Positions 1-11,012 are shown, counted from the stretch's first letter. The stretch is DNA of 64,000 nucleotides from Spinacia oleracea (GCF_020520425.1 NC_079491.1:4203143-4267142); one strand, 5' to 3'. Translations and numbers: made by a program. The notes: generated from the sequence alone by a model not told the origin.

Positions 1-3000
1 TCCATAGCTTGATGCCAAGATTCTAAGGTTTTATTATTTAATCCATATGCATCTTCATTATTTTTCTTCAGGACACTCTCTAGTGTTCGAATCTCAGAGC
101 AAATGTCCTTTTCAGCAACTATAAAAGGAAAGAAACTGTTGCTGAGACCATGATCTTCAACCTGGATAAATAAACGACGTGTTAGTTCTAAAAGCCATGT
201 TTTCTGTTTTCATAGGAGTATTATATTTGATAATAGTAAACGCCAATAATTGTATCCGTATAATTAAAGAAGAAACCGATATACATAATACCAAATAGCC
301 ATATGACATAATATAAATTTTCTTATGAAACAAACATCAAATCCACAACTCGCATTTCCATGACCATTTCATGACAAAATGACAAAAATCGGCAAAACAC
401 ACATCCTCTTTAACATAATTCACATAGAACATACCAAGCAGAAGAACACAGCAAACAGGTTCGTAAATAACAAAGATAAAGATAACATAAAATCATTAGT
501 CATTCTAACCAAGTTACAAAACATACCCTCAATTTGCACAAAAAATGACAGGCCGTAATTACCATAGCAGCTCAGTAAATTCATTGGGAGAAAAGCACTG
601 TGAAGGTACAACCCATGAGACACTTATAATGATCACATTAAACCAAAAAGGAGTAGATTTTAGATAACCTCAATCTATAATTTAACGACAAGACAGAAAA
701 ATAAATTAACGACAGAAGCTAAAATATACTTGGATAACATAAAACCAATTAACCATATTCTTGAATTAGTTCACTTAATTTATTTGACAGAATAGATGTT
801 AATGATAGCATGGCATAGTACCTCAATAAACCCTCTACCAGTTACATTGGGGATAATGCAAGACAAATCTGCATGCTCAATTTCACCCTCCTCCTCAACA
901 AAAGCATCATCCTCCGTTGATTCTTGAGTTGCTTCTTGATCAAGATATTTCCCTTCTAGAGCACAGAGTAACCTGGAAATGAAAAAAAATGGGGGAAATA
1001 AAACTTTGAGCTTTAGCTCTGTTCTGCGGTGAAAAGTTAAACAGGCAAAACTCAGCATTATATACCTCGTATTCGACCGAGAGAGGTTGAAACCTCTAAC
1101 TTCGAATCGAGCTTGTTCATCCATAGACACGGCTATAGGCATGACACTCATAATTCTACTGCAATTACTATTTTGGAGAGACAATGATGTATCCAGGACA
1201 ACCTGACCTGAAGCACATGCCAAAACAGAATAGAAGTTTGTATCATTCAATAAACCACTGTTGAGCATAAAAAGGACAGACCACAAATTTTAGGACAAAT
1301 GGAAAAAAATTCTAACCATTATGAGCAAGAGCTATTTGATTCTGTACTTGCACATACACCCATCCAGTCCTCCAAAATATGTCATCAGATATGTCAAAGA
1401 GTCTAGTTAAGCAGGATGAAAGATCAGAGCAGAGCTAGACACAGAAATCAAATGAAAAAAGTTAATGTTAGCAACCAAGAAAAACATCTACGCTACTTAA
1501 GTACTTAGGTTTGAAAAAGGGTCCTACCTCCTCCCACAAGGACTCATCCAGGCAAAGATAAATTGTAAGAATTATACAGCCAGGTCTGATGTAGCTCTCA
1601 ATTTCAGTAGGACTATGAGCAAGCCAGTCAAGAATCTATGAAAATCAACAATGCTTAGAATAGTAGCATAATCTTTTAGCACAGAAATAAACTATGTGTA
1701 GAATATCACAACTTTGGATTCATATTACCTGCCCCAGCAACACAGTCGGGAAGTCACTTGGTTCTTTACCAAATAGCTTGAAAACAATACGGTCAGTGCG
1801 ACTCTGAAAAGTTAATTAAAGGAAATGAGAGCCGTAATTGATTCATAAAGAAATTCATTCGAAGAAAAGATGCTATATTTACACGAGCAATCGGCTGATA
1901 AACAATTTGGGGCACCTACCAAGGCAAAAAAATCACCAAGAATAGTGTTCAATACTTGAAAAGATGTGACATTGTTCTAGAGCTACCTGCTGAGGAGGAA
2001 AGTTTGGACCACTTAGAAGCCCAAGTGAAGTTTCATCCCAAAACTAATAGGCAATGGGATGACTAACTCCCTAGGCTTACAAAGTGGTTACTTTCTCTCC
2101 TCTTCTCCAATGTGGGACAACTCACAAGTGCACAACATATATACGGGCAATATGGAGGTTCAACAAGATAGTTTAAGGAAGGAAATACTAAGTACCTGAC
2201 CCTCTCCACTAGAACTAGAAGGTGATGGAGCGGAAGCAGAGTCAGAATTGCCACTAGTCTGTGGTGGACTCGACTGGTGAGAATCCTGCCCTGCCCATGA
2301 AGGGAAATCAACAGAGCCAGTTGCAAAAGTCACATTTGCAGGAGACCTTTCCAAATCTTCCATGCCATCATCTGAATCTACATATGCATCATTCAGGTCA
2401 AAATTGTTCAGCTTCATCCTCCCTTCTATGCTCTCAGAGTAAGTTGGAGGGCTATCTTTTATTGGGAACAAACTTATAGGTTCTTGCACGGACAAAGCCT
2501 GCATTTCGCCGCCCCTGCTATTAGCTGCATACAATCCCTTTCTCGGAATCTCTGATTCAGGTAGTGGAATATTTTGATCAATGACTCTAGGAGGATTTAG
2601 ATGACCATTTGAGAGAAAAGCCAACATCTTTTCTGAATTCCCAATACCAGTGGCCATACCACCATTTAGCAGCTTTTGGGACTCATGCAGGAGCCCAGAT
2701 AAGCCTTTCCCCGTGGGCAACCCAGAAGGGTTGGCAAGGCTTTTCAAAAGCTGAGCAACAAGATCTTGATCTGTAGTCTGGTTTGATCTGTTATTACCTG
2801 CAACAAATACAGTCTTGTCATTTTTTAAATATGTCTTTAGCGGGAAAGAAAATAATGAATTTAGTGAACATAGAGCTCAAGTGCCTAAAAAGACAATCCA
2901 AACCATACAAAAAGATTACAGTGACAAAAGAAAAGGAAAATTTTAACATCTCTTAGAACATTTGAACATGAGCTCTTAGTGTGTATAAATAATACAAGTA

Positions 3001-4720
3001 TATATATATATAGTGCACTAAAAGCAATTGCAGTCAGGACTCGGGACAAAATGGGTGAAATTTGTTCTTACATTACCAATCCCCTAGAGTCCTAGACACC
3101 TAACTTCTTGCTTGAATACATATTAAGATGTATTAGTACTTCTTAAAAAGTTCCGTGTGCTTAAGATTGAACATGCTTCTGATTACTTTATGTTTATGTT
3201 ACTTTATGTTTTAACTTTTAAGTAAATGTTCTCTATTATTTGTAGCATGATAGCAATTACATATATTGGACTTAATATTGACACTAATATTTTAACTATA
3301 TATAAAAAAAGGAACTATGAAAAAAACTTGATATTATGAATAAGCTTTAGTTGGTAATTACAGAAATTTATACATGAGGCTATGAGCTATAAATAAGAAA
3401 ATATGTTGAGATAAAAATACTCCGTACAACATATTCAATCTCGCCCCCTTTGTTTCAAATTTCTGGTTCCTGAAGATGTACTCTTAAGTCTTAACAATCA
3501 CTACGACATTTTTTCAACAGCCAATGGCAACAGACGACTACCAGGGTGTGTGTGTTGACGTGTTGTTGATCGTTCCATATTAGAAGAAAATGCAATCAGA
3601 ATTTATCTCAAAGTCGTTAAAAATTTGGAGGGGTAACCAGAAACAAATGTACGTTTGATTGTGAGTGCTCATAGAAATCCACATATGATTTGTTAAAAGT
3701 CCATCAAGCAATTTAGCATGCAGCATAAATATCAAGAACATATGATAACAATATACAATATAAACGTGGCAACAAGAGTGAACTAGAATCAACTCACTGT
3801 AATCCAGAACTAACTAACAGAAGTGATTTACCATGCATGTTGGAGAGTATCCTCAGTAAGCTCATCAATAGAACACTATTAGTTTGCTCATCATGTAAAG
3901 AATTTCCTTGAACAGCTGCCTCAGGCTGCGTTTTCCTCCTACGCTTATTATGGCCAGCCAAACGTCGTCTACAACTTCGCTTTCCTTCATCAAATTCCTG
4001 TAGAGCATGAAACCTGCACAAAGAAACATTGATTGATCATATGATATAGCTAGCAGGAAGGTTGATAGCATTTCTAGGCATCTAGTAATGGATAGAATCA
4101 AATTTCACAGCAAAAGGTAGGGAGAATAAAATCAAATTTCACAGCAAAGTAGGGGAAATAAAATCAAATTTCACAGCAAATTAGGGGATAATAAAGACAG
4201 ACCTACTACACTGCTGGCAAAATCGCTGCATAATATTGGCAACAAGGGCATTAGTTGCTTTAGAATGCATCTCACAAACCTTGTGACGTCTATGATAGTC
4301 CTTAGCCTTACTGAGATCAGAAACACAACCTTCAACCTGGCAAAGAGCACCAGCAAATTTGGTCTTCTTCCCAGAATTATGATTATCATAATCCATGTGA
4401 GGGGCACCAAGCTTTAAGGTCAAGTTACCAGATTCATCCAAACTATCATCTTCAACAACAATAACCCTTCTTTTCCTCTCCAATTCCCTCCTCCCATCAT
4501 CATCAACAGCAGATTGGACATCATCAGAGCAAGAAGACGATGTGTTGGAGGAATTAACAGGGATGAATTTTTGCTGACCTTGAAAGTTTGAAGGGGTAGC
4601 TATGAATAAATCTCCATCCCATTTCCAGTCATTCAAATCCCATTCCAAACCCCTCTTTCCCATTACCCTCAATTCAGTGGTGCCTATGGAATGATGATGG
4701 TACCGATGAGCTTGTTCCAT
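1..4720 (-). CDS. SPL1/SPL12-type SBP-box transcription factor (3' part outside window)
   Basis: Squamosa-promoter-binding-like transcription factor that binds GTAC-core DNA in the nucleus. Exons read on the minus strand: 4720-4203, 4013-3832, 2797-2196, 1803-1729, 1635-1528, 1434-1317, 1207-1066, 972-822 and 161-<1. All have GT-AG borders and consistent phase, giving about 685 codons before the window edge. The start is the ATG at 4720, followed by the [12 protein letters not shown] motif typical of SPL1/12. The SBP domain covers residues ~125-202. Zinc ligands are C127, C132, C149, H152 in the first finger and C168, C171, H175, C187 in the second; the arginine codon before FHAL is split by intron 1, as usual for this family. 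A basic nuclear signal ([13 protein letters not shown]) follows. Later exons match the conserved middle region of large SPLs. The ankyrin-containing C-terminus would lie to the left. I see no miR156 site, as expected for this clade. Confidence 0.93.
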
Positions 4721-5175
4721 TTTTATCACACTCTCAGATTATTATTATTATTATTAACTAACTTTTAATTATTTACCCAACTCAAACCCCAAGAACAGAT
4801 CAAAGTTGATTAGAACCTTAGAGCAGTAGAATTAAACAAGTTGAGCTCTTTCCCCCAAAATTGCAGACCGGAATCCATGACAATAATTGGGCACATGCCA
4901 AATCACACATCAATTGCGGGGTAAGAACAACACCTTCATAATCAAATTAAAAACCCCAGATTATTAACAACATCAGCTCATAATTGAGAAAACAAAACAA
5001 ATGATTTAGAAAGAGTAAAGAAGTGGTAATAGTAGTAGTACCTTGAGCATAAATACAGAAGTGAATTCAAGTGAGTCGGCAGGTGGTAGAAACTACTCTA
5101 GAAGAAGGAGAAGAAGTGGGAGGAGAGAGAAAGTGGGAAATGGGGACGAAAGGTTCGGATTACAAAGGTGGGTGA
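4721..5175 (-). other. SPL leader and proximal promoter, possible 5'UTR intron
   Basis: Non-coding stretch directly upstream of the SPL start. A good donor (CTCAAG then GTACTA, exon end 5042) and a plausible acceptor (ending at 4934) suggest a leader intron of about 108 bp at 4934-5041. The outer part (5095-5160) is purine-rich on the plus strand, so the transcript would have a pyrimidine-rich leader. An ATT microsatellite sits just upstream of the ATG. The tRNA-Pro gene starts only about 200 bp beyond. The leader intron is inference. Confidence 0.4.
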
Positions 5176-5377
5176 TCGATCAATCAATCTGATGCTGCTA
5201 TTTTTTTAATTTTAATTTATTTTTAATTTAATTTATACGCACTCATAAATTGTAAGCTATGGAGTAAAAATGGTACGAAAAGTGGAGGAGGAGGGCCAAC
5301 TCCAAGTGGGCTAACACGGGAAATTTAATTGGGAGTAATGGAACTGGGGTAAGTATGTTCTAGATTTGACATGAATA

Positions 5378-5449
5378 GGGCATTTGGTCTAGTGGTATGA
5401 TTCTCGCTTTGGGTGCGAGAGGTCCCGAGTTCGATTCTCGGAATGCCCC
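5378..5449 (+). tRNA. tRNA-Pro (anticodon TGG), copy 1
   Basis: 72-nt cloverleaf. The 7-bp acceptor stem GGGCATT pairs with AATGCCC. The anticodon stem CTCGC/GCGAG encloses loop TTTGGGT with anticodon TGG. The T arm contains GGTCCCGAGTTCGATTC, which includes the internal B box. There is no intron. A T-run terminator follows immediately after the gene. CCA is not encoded, as normal for nuclear genes. Confidence 0.97.
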
Positions 5450-5473
5450 CATTTTTTTGTACTCTCATTATTT

Positions 5474-5869
5474 AACCGGATCAAAGACCGAAATTTTGAT
5501 AATTCAAGATCCGAAGACCGGACCGGTTGTAGACCTATTTCTACATATTTTTAATTTTTTCTAAAAATTATGGTAAAAAAGAAAAATCAAATGTTTTAAT
5601 GCCTTTTTTGGAAGCTAAAATAAAATATATCACAATATATTAATATTTACAACAAATTAAATGAGAGAATTAAATTTTTAAATAGTTTATATTACTTCGT
5701 TATATTTTATTAATGAAAAATCGTTCCGGTCCAAAATCGGGTTTTGGACCGGACCGGACCAAAGACCGAAAATTGATATTTCTCGACCCGGAGACCGGAC
5801 ATAAGTCCGGTCTGGGTCGGTCCGGTCCGGTCCATTTTTTCGGTCCGGACCAATTTTTGCACACCCCTA
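5474..5869 (-). mobile_element. hAT-like non-autonomous element rich in GGTCCGG repeats (ends partly decayed)
   Basis: Two blocks rich in CCGGACCGG-type words (5474-5535 and 5725-5850) flank an AT-rich core. The right edge reads TTTTTGCACACCCCTA, an end commonly seen on plant hAT-like elements with self-repetitive sequence. The left end is not recognisable and I see no target duplication. The short reading frame inside has no recognisable domain. Confidence 0.4.
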
Positions 5870-6062
5870 AATAGATAAAATAAAATACTCAAAATCCAAT
5901 ATGATAACTACAATGTTTCTTGGTTACCAATACCAAAATGTATAACTTAGTTCTAGAATCATGGTGGTGTATGACAAATTGTAACTGCAAAAGTGGCCGA
6001 TTATGTGGATATTTTAATTTTTTTTTTTCGATGTCCATGTTGTAAATAAAAAATTTCTTATT

Positions 6063-6324
6063 CGGATATTTCATGAAATACCCCCGAGGTTTAAGTTAAT
6101 TCACCAGGTACCCTCGTTGTTTCAGTAATCTACCAGGTACCCCCAGGTTTCATTTTCTCGCATGACTTAACCCTGCCGTTAAGTGGCCGTTAGAAACTTT
6201 TTTTCACCAGGTACCCTCGTAATTTATTTCACCAGGTACCCCTGAGGTTTTTTAGATTTTCACCAGGTGCCCTTGTGCTTTATGGTAATTTCACCAGATA
6301 CCCCTGCTCAGCAACGGCTAGTTT
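6063..6324 (+). repeat. Left TIR of the MULE, with CACCAGGTACCC modules
   Basis: The TIR is built from about six spaced copies of a module close to TTCACCAGGTACCCCTGAGG, at roughly 6101, 6131, 6206, 6229, 6261 and 6290. Most of them contain the palindrome GGTACC. The right TIR repeats this arrangement in mirror image. Such subterminal repeats could be transposase binding sites (inference). Confidence 0.85.
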
Positions 6325-6347
6325 CACCAGGTTTTGTTCTGTAACAG

Positions 6348-6941
6348 TTGCTGGGGGGAGGGGAATATGAAGTGAAAGAGGGGGCTGTCAAATACCCTAT
6401 TAAGTTTGATGCAAGGACTTGTGGTTGTGGTGTATGGCAAATATCTGGCATACCTTGCAGACATGGCCTTAGGGTTATTTACCACCAAAGACTTGAGGCT
6501 ACTGATTTTGTGTCTCACTACTTCAAAGGGCAAGCATACAAGTTAACTTACTCAGAGCACATACACCCCATGCCTGACCCAACCCAATGGCCTTCTTTTG
6601 ACCTTCCTATTATCCTCCCACCACCCATGAAGAGAGCATCAGGTAGACCCCCTAAACTGAGAAAAATAGGTAAACATGATCCAAAAAGGGGAAAGAGAAA
6701 TAGCACTGTGAGGTGTGGTAAGTGCAAGGAGGTGGGACACAATGCAAGGACATGCAGAGGTGGGGCCACAGCAAAGCAAAAGAAGGATGCTGCTGCTGCT
6801 GCTGGTGCTTCTGGTTCTGCTGGTGCAGCTGGTGCAGCTGGTTCTGGTGCAGCTGGTTCACAGCAAGGGGGAGATCAAGGTGCTTCCAGTTCACAGCAAC
6901 AACGTAATGCATCAAGTAAGGGAAAAAGGAAGCGTACTTGA
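6348..6941 (+). pseudogene. mudrA-type transposase C-terminal fragment (SWIM + zinc knuckle)
   Basis: Open for 197 codons without an ATG at its start. A run TTGTTCTGTAACAG just before it could be a splice acceptor, so this may be the last exon of a deleted transposase gene. It shows a SWIM zinc finger (CGC...GIPCRHGL, residues ~26-40), then a proline-rich linker, a basic AT-hook-like stretch, and a CCHC zinc knuckle (CGKCKEVGHNARTC). It ends with an Ala/Gly/Ser/Gln-rich tail partly encoded by a GCT-repeat microsatellite (6789-6850). The SWIM-then-knuckle order is that of plant MULE transposases. The DDE catalytic domain is absent, removed by internal deletion or never captured. Opposite-strand frames here are shadows. 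Confidence 0.85.
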
Positions 6942-7110
6942 TTTTGTGATTTATGCATAACTTTTTGCTAAACTTATCATGTATATCTTTTGCCAATGGG
7001 AGCAAGTTTTTGTAGAGCTACACTTAAAGTTTTTGCGTGTCGGGGGCACACTTTTGTAAAGCTACTTAATTCGGAAATGAAATATCATATTATTGATGAA
7101 ATGTCATCAT

Positions 7111-7491
7111 TCACTTTCTCATTACAAATACTAGAATAAAAAACATTACAATGCCAATATTGATAGTTCCATGCATTAATTTCTTTTGCTGCTTGAGTTT
7201 CTTCTTCATTTGGTGAATTTCTTCATCCAAGCTTCTGTTTTCTTCAATTTCTCCTTCCTTTGTGCTACCTCTGTTGTTTCTGATTGGCAGTGGTTGCTTA
7301 ATGCTTCCCTTGCACCACTTGAAGTTGTCACATAAGTCACACTTGTAATATAGTCTTTGAGGATTTTTCATTGTTTCAGAACTTCTTATTGCAAATTTTT
7401 TCCCACATATGTTGCATGTTTCGTTTGGAACTACAACGTATGAGGATTCATACGTTGTAGAAGAAGATTGGGATTGAGAATATAAGCTCAT
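7111..7491 (-). CDS. GRF-type zinc-finger protein with coiled coil and C-terminal membrane segment, carried by the MULE
   Basis: 126-residue intact gene starting at the ATG at 7491. Residues ~26-62 form a GRF-type zinc finger (CNICGKK, then RLYYKCDLC, then FKWC). A charged coiled coil follows (EEIHQMKKKLKQQKK), then a hydrophobic segment (IVMFFILVFVM) near the C-terminus. This architecture matches a plant family of small GRF proteins of unknown function. A TATA-like CTATTTAAAG lies about 90 bp upstream, next to the right TIR, so the gene may be expressed from the TIR. It is convergent with the transposase fragment. Whether it aids transposition or is a captured host gene cannot be told from sequence. 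Confidence 0.75.
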   Translation of the reverse strand: MSLYSQSQSSSTTYESSYVVVPNETCNICGKKFAIRSSETMKNPQRLYYKCDLCDNFKWCKGSIKQPLPIRNNRGSTKEGEIEENRSLDEEIHQMKKKLKQQKKLMHGTINIGIVMFFILVFVMRK

Positions 7492-7619
7492 TTGAAGGTG
7501 AGTTGGGAATTAGGGAAAATATGAGTTGGTTAAGGGGAAGAACAGAAACTTGTAGTGAAGAGTTGCAGCGGCTCCCCCTTTAAATAGAGAAGGCTTACCA
7601 ACGGCTAGTTTTTTTAAAA

Positions 7620-7884
7620 AAAACTAGCCGTTGGTGAGCAGGGGTATCTGGTGAAATTACCATAAAGCACAAGGGCACCTGGTGAAAATCTAAAAAACCT
7701 CAGGGGTACCTGGTGAAATAAATTACGAGGGTACCTGGTGAAATTTTTTTTTCTAACGGCCACTTAACGGCAGGGTTAAGTCATGCGAGAAAATGAAACC
7801 TGAGGGGTACCTGGTAGATTACTGAAACAACGAGGGTACCTGGTGAATTAACTTAAACCTCGGGGGTATTTCATGAAATATCCG
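7620..7884 (-). repeat. Right TIR of the MULE
   Basis: Reverse complement of 6063-6324 with a handful of substitutions and homopolymer-length differences. It carries the same CACCAGGTACCC modules and the same terminal CGGATATTTC. The 9-bp target duplication TTTCTTATT follows directly. Confidence 0.9.
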
Positions 7885-7893
7885 TTTCTTATT

Positions 7894-8398
7894 CTCATCT
7901 AATTCACAAAATTGGTGTGACCTTACTTCTTCCTTTTCTTCTCGTGGAGCACGTACATTAAACGTAAATGACATTTCCTTTTCATAATAAATACGTATTC
8001 AAAATATCGTTTATGGATTTCTTATTATGAATAAAATATTAAGTTGATTGATTGATTGTTTTTTTTTTTTATAAATTTAATGACATTTCCTAATATAACG
8101 ATTAATAAGAGTTATGAACGATTAATAAGAGTTGAGGGATTGGAGTTTGGAGATCTCTCGTTTCTCATCACTATGCTTTAATAATATAGATTACGGTTAC
8201 CTATCTAAAATCTAACAATTTCGTGTTGACGATGAAATGCAAAGAGCATGAAAATGAAGCAGCTGCATGTGCCAACCACATGACAGAAATCGTGCATATT
8301 GTATCATGTGTCAAAACTTCAAAGCCACACCTTCAGATCCTAAGTTCAGTGAATATGAACATTTTAAGTAATAAAAAGTGCACGTCATAACATCAACA
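7894..8398. other. Intergenic, no gene seen
   Basis: AT-rich spacer between the MULE and the second tRNA-Pro gene. It contains a short local duplication of GATTAATAAGAGTT (around 8100-8130). No coding potential or transposon end was recognised. Confidence 0.5.
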
Positions 8399-8470
8399 GG
8401 GCATTTGGTCTAGTGGTATGATTCTCGCTTTGGGTGCGAGAGGTCCCGAGTTCGATTCTCGGAATGCCCC
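8399..8470 (+). tRNA. tRNA-Pro (anticodon TGG), copy 2
   Basis: Identical over all 72 nt to the copy at 5378, including TTTGGGT anticodon loop and both internal promoter boxes. CAA lies just upstream (ACATCAACAG), a common feature of plant tRNA transcription starts. T-rich sequence follows. Confidence 0.97.
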
Positions 8471-8559
8471 ATTTATTAATCATTGTTTTATTTTTATTTT
8501 CCCTCGAATTTTTTTCTAGTTGCTTCATCCATCCTTACCAAAGTTCAAGAAGACCGCAA

Positions 8560-8654
8560 AAGTAAACCAAATAAGTCAATCATCCATATAGGCATGTATC
8601 ACATCAAGTAAACCAATAAGTCAATCATCCATCCATATAGGCATGTATCACATC
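8560..8654 (+). repeat. Tandem duplication of ~47 bp
   Basis: Two adjacent copies (8560-8605 and 8606-8654) beginning AAGTAAACCAA and ending CATGTATCACATC. They differ by one missing A and by a duplicated CATC in the second. No function is evident. Confidence 0.85.
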
Positions 8655-8765
8655 AAGTATTCCGTATCTAATAAAAACAGATTTCATATGATTTTCATGT
8701 TTCGTGTGCAAGAAGTTCCTAGTGCAAACAGTCTACAGAAGAACGGAGTAAGTATCTATGATTAC

Positions 8766-8869
8766 CTGTCTGCCTTCAGAGATATGTTCATATAGCCAAT
8801 CGTGTTGACTCGGGTAATCTTTTGTGTGAGGAAGACCAGGAATGCAAAAAATAGATTCAAGAATCATAT
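8766..8869 (-). other. Candidate exon of an unidentified minus-strand gene
   Basis: Minus-strand reading frame of about 34 codons beginning MILESIFCIPGLPH and ending HISEGRQ. It meets a clean donor (AGACAG then GTAATCATAG) at 8766. The composition looks protein-like rather than random, but I cannot name a family, and no convincing acceptor precedes it. It could belong to a transcription unit starting near 12830 (see that entry) or be chance. Confidence 0.2.
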
Positions 8870-9022
8870 TTTCTCTTTACCTATCTTTTCTTTTCAGAAA
8901 GTTCACTTAATCCACCATCAGCAGGCATAAAATTAGATCACAGATGCAGATAAGTTCTGTGCCAAATATGTGATTACAGTTTAAGAAGTATCACATTAAA
9001 AGATAAGTTATTAGACAACAAA

Positions 9023-9094
9023 GGGCATTTGGTCTAGTGGTATGATTCTCGCTTTGGGTGCGAGAGGTCCCGAGTTCGATTCTCGGAATGCCCC
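9023..9094 (+). tRNA. tRNA-Pro (anticodon TGG), copy 3
   Basis: Identical 72-nt sequence to the copies at 5378 and 8399. ACAACAAAG precedes it (CAA start context), and a T-rich terminator lies about 14 bp downstream. Confidence 0.97.
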
Positions 9095-9183
9095 CTGATC
9101 AATCGTTTTTAATTTTATTTTTTATGTCCAGGCATATCCAAGTATAAGCCAATAAAGACTAAGCACACATAACAGAAGCATCA

Positions 9184-9255
9184 GGGCATTTGGTCTAGTG
9201 GTATGATTCTTGCTTCGGGAGCAAGAGGTCCCGAGTTCGATTCTCGGAATGCCCC
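9184..9255 (+). tRNA. tRNA-Pro (anticodon CGG)
   Basis: Same 72-nt backbone as the three neighbours. The anticodon arm differs: stem CTTGC/GCAAG with compensating changes, and loop TTCGGGA giving anticodon CGG. It lies 89 bp after copy 3. Acceptor stem and T arm are unchanged. A T-run follows. Confidence 0.97.
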
Positions 9256-10294
9256 TAATTATTATTTTTTTTACAGGTCCTGACTTACTGATCTACAATT
9301 TTTACAAAAAAAGTAGAAAGAAGGTAATTCTCACCCAGTATTCTGATCTCCTAACCTCTCCTTTTCTGCAAATGCAGTTCATTACTTTTTTTCCTCAGGT
9401 TTGACTTCAAAGAAGATGAACAGGTTCCCCTAACCCTGGTGCTTAACGCTCCCGACTATCTATTACAAAAGTCCAATGAGTTAATGAGTTTAGTACGAAA
9501 ACATAGATTCAACAACAAGATTAGGACAGTTATTACAAATCGGTCAACCTATAAACCATTTTGTACAGTATTTGGACTCTATCATCAACGCCTGCAAACT
9601 AAGGCTGTGGCCCTATTAAGTTATTATTATACCCAAATCACCAAACCATAAGCATAAGATCACCCATGAAGCTACCTGGGAATATTTAGACTCGACATCA
9701 ACAACAACCTAGTTTTGATCTAGCAAAGATGGGGTCCAGGAAAATCAAATAAAAGAAGTATAATTCCATAGACATACAAATAATGTAATGTGTACCACAG
9801 GACTTCTATTTCTGCACATCCACATAAAAATAAAAATAAATAAAAACTATAGCTTAAGTTTATGCTCCTGATAGCTTATTTTGTAGAGCTTTAGATGTAC
9901 AAATGCCAGGATTTATAGTCAGAAACCCTGATTCAGCATCGAAAAACATAACTCCTAGTTTTAAGTTTTAACAAACGGGAAGTAAATATTTATAGGAAGA
10001 AGATTTTCCCATGTAATGGCATTTCCTAGAAAGTAGAAAATGTTGTTTGGTTGAACATGGGAAGTAACTTCAGGATCCTCCCTTTCGTGGTAAGTGGGAA
10101 CTTTCTAAGAAGTGTGACTTTTCATGTTTTTTGCAAACCAAATAACACCAAAATGTCCCACTTCCTAGAAAGTTACACTTCTCATTGTTTTTCATGTCAA
10201 CCAAACAATACCTTAAACTAGCATATTGAAATCAACTAATCAAGGCCAATCAGCCAGAATGAAACCAACCAGCTTCATTTGGCAAGGGATAAAC
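9256..10294. other. Intergenic; scattered splice-like signals, no gene assigned
   Basis: A strong plus-strand acceptor (TTTTTTTCCTCAG at ~9399) precedes a ~250-bp open stretch to 9651, and a minus-strand donor (CCCAG then GTAGC) lies near 9675. None of the translations resembles a family I know. At 10030-10215, mirrored TTGTTTGGTTGA/TCAACCAAACAA words suggest a decayed small MITE. Confidence 0.3.
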
Positions 10295-10447
10295 CACAGT
10301 TACCTGATTCGCTAGTACGATACAGGGTACGGGTACGCAATTCGCTACCTAATTTGCTAAATTAGACCAAAATTGTACCATTTTCATGTTATAATTCGCT
10401 TTTTTGGTCCGTGGTTCGTAGGGTGATTAGAGAATTAGGTAACACTG
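10295..10447. mobile_element. Small hAT-like MITE, 153 bp
   Basis: Ends CACAGTTACCTGATTC and GAATTAGGTAACACTG are imperfect inverted repeats. They are flanked by an 8-bp duplication GGATAAAC (10287-10294 and 10448-10455), the hAT signature size. No coding capacity. Confidence 0.8.
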
Positions 10448-10821
10448 GGATAAACAGTCTAACTTCATCACCAACATTCCATTATTTGATCATCAAGTAG
10501 TAACAAGTATCATGTCATCATGATTGACAGTATAAACTACTAGTTCAAAATTGAACTAAATGTGATGCAAAAACATTGTGAATTTGTGACTGTTATTATA
10601 ACTGATTAATTTACTCATTCTATCCAAAAATTAAATTTAAGCCAATATAATTACTAATTAGACATTTGGACCTAAGAACCCATCTAGTCTATCCAGATCA
10701 ACCCAACTGTTCTGCAACATCAGATGCACTCAAGAAATGTATATCTCTATTTAAGTCAGAATCATTGGCCTATAACATCAATTTCAGCCCTCGAGTTGAT
10801 TAGCTCGACCAACTTACTAAT

Positions 10822-11012
10822 TGTCAAATATTGTGTAATCTCGTATCCTTCTCATTAATAACACACGTATATATATAGTACAACTCATTACCTAAACCCT
10901 AGATTACATATTAGGTAACATACCATATGTAGGACTCATATTAGGTAACATACCATATTTAGGACTCTACATAATATTCACAATATAATATCTCCTATAT
11001 TCTATCTTAACA
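10822..11012 (-). repeat. 3' LTR of the copia element
   Basis: Minus-strand reading begins TGTTAAGATAG and ends ATTTGACA. It contains a short TA microsatellite, four bases shorter than in the 5' LTR, and two internal copies of a TTAGGTAACATACCATAT word. Confidence 0.92.

Larger units (their letters stand above)
6063..7884. mobile_element. Mutator-like element (MULE) with long TIRs, 1822 bp
   Basis: Ends CGGATATTTCATGAAATA/TATTTCATGAAATATCCG are mirror images. The inverted repeats extend over about 262 bp on the left and 265 bp on the right with few mismatches. The element is bracketed by a perfect 9-bp target duplication TTTCTTATT (6054-6062 and 7885-7893), the size expected for Mutator. Inside are a mudrA-type transposase C-terminal fragment (plus strand) and a GRF zinc-finger gene (minus strand), facing each other. 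The catalytic part of the transposase is missing, so the copy is non-autonomous. High TIR identity suggests a recent insertion. Confidence 0.93.

Noticed and set aside
6652..7005. Gln/His-rich open frame on the minus strand within the MULE
   Set aside because: Antisense of the GCT/CTG microsatellite and transposase tail; no domain.
9210..9651. Two short plus-strand frames after the tRNA-Pro(CGG) gene
   Set aside because: The first overlaps the tRNA; joined through the strong acceptor at 9399 they give no recognisable protein and lack a start exon.
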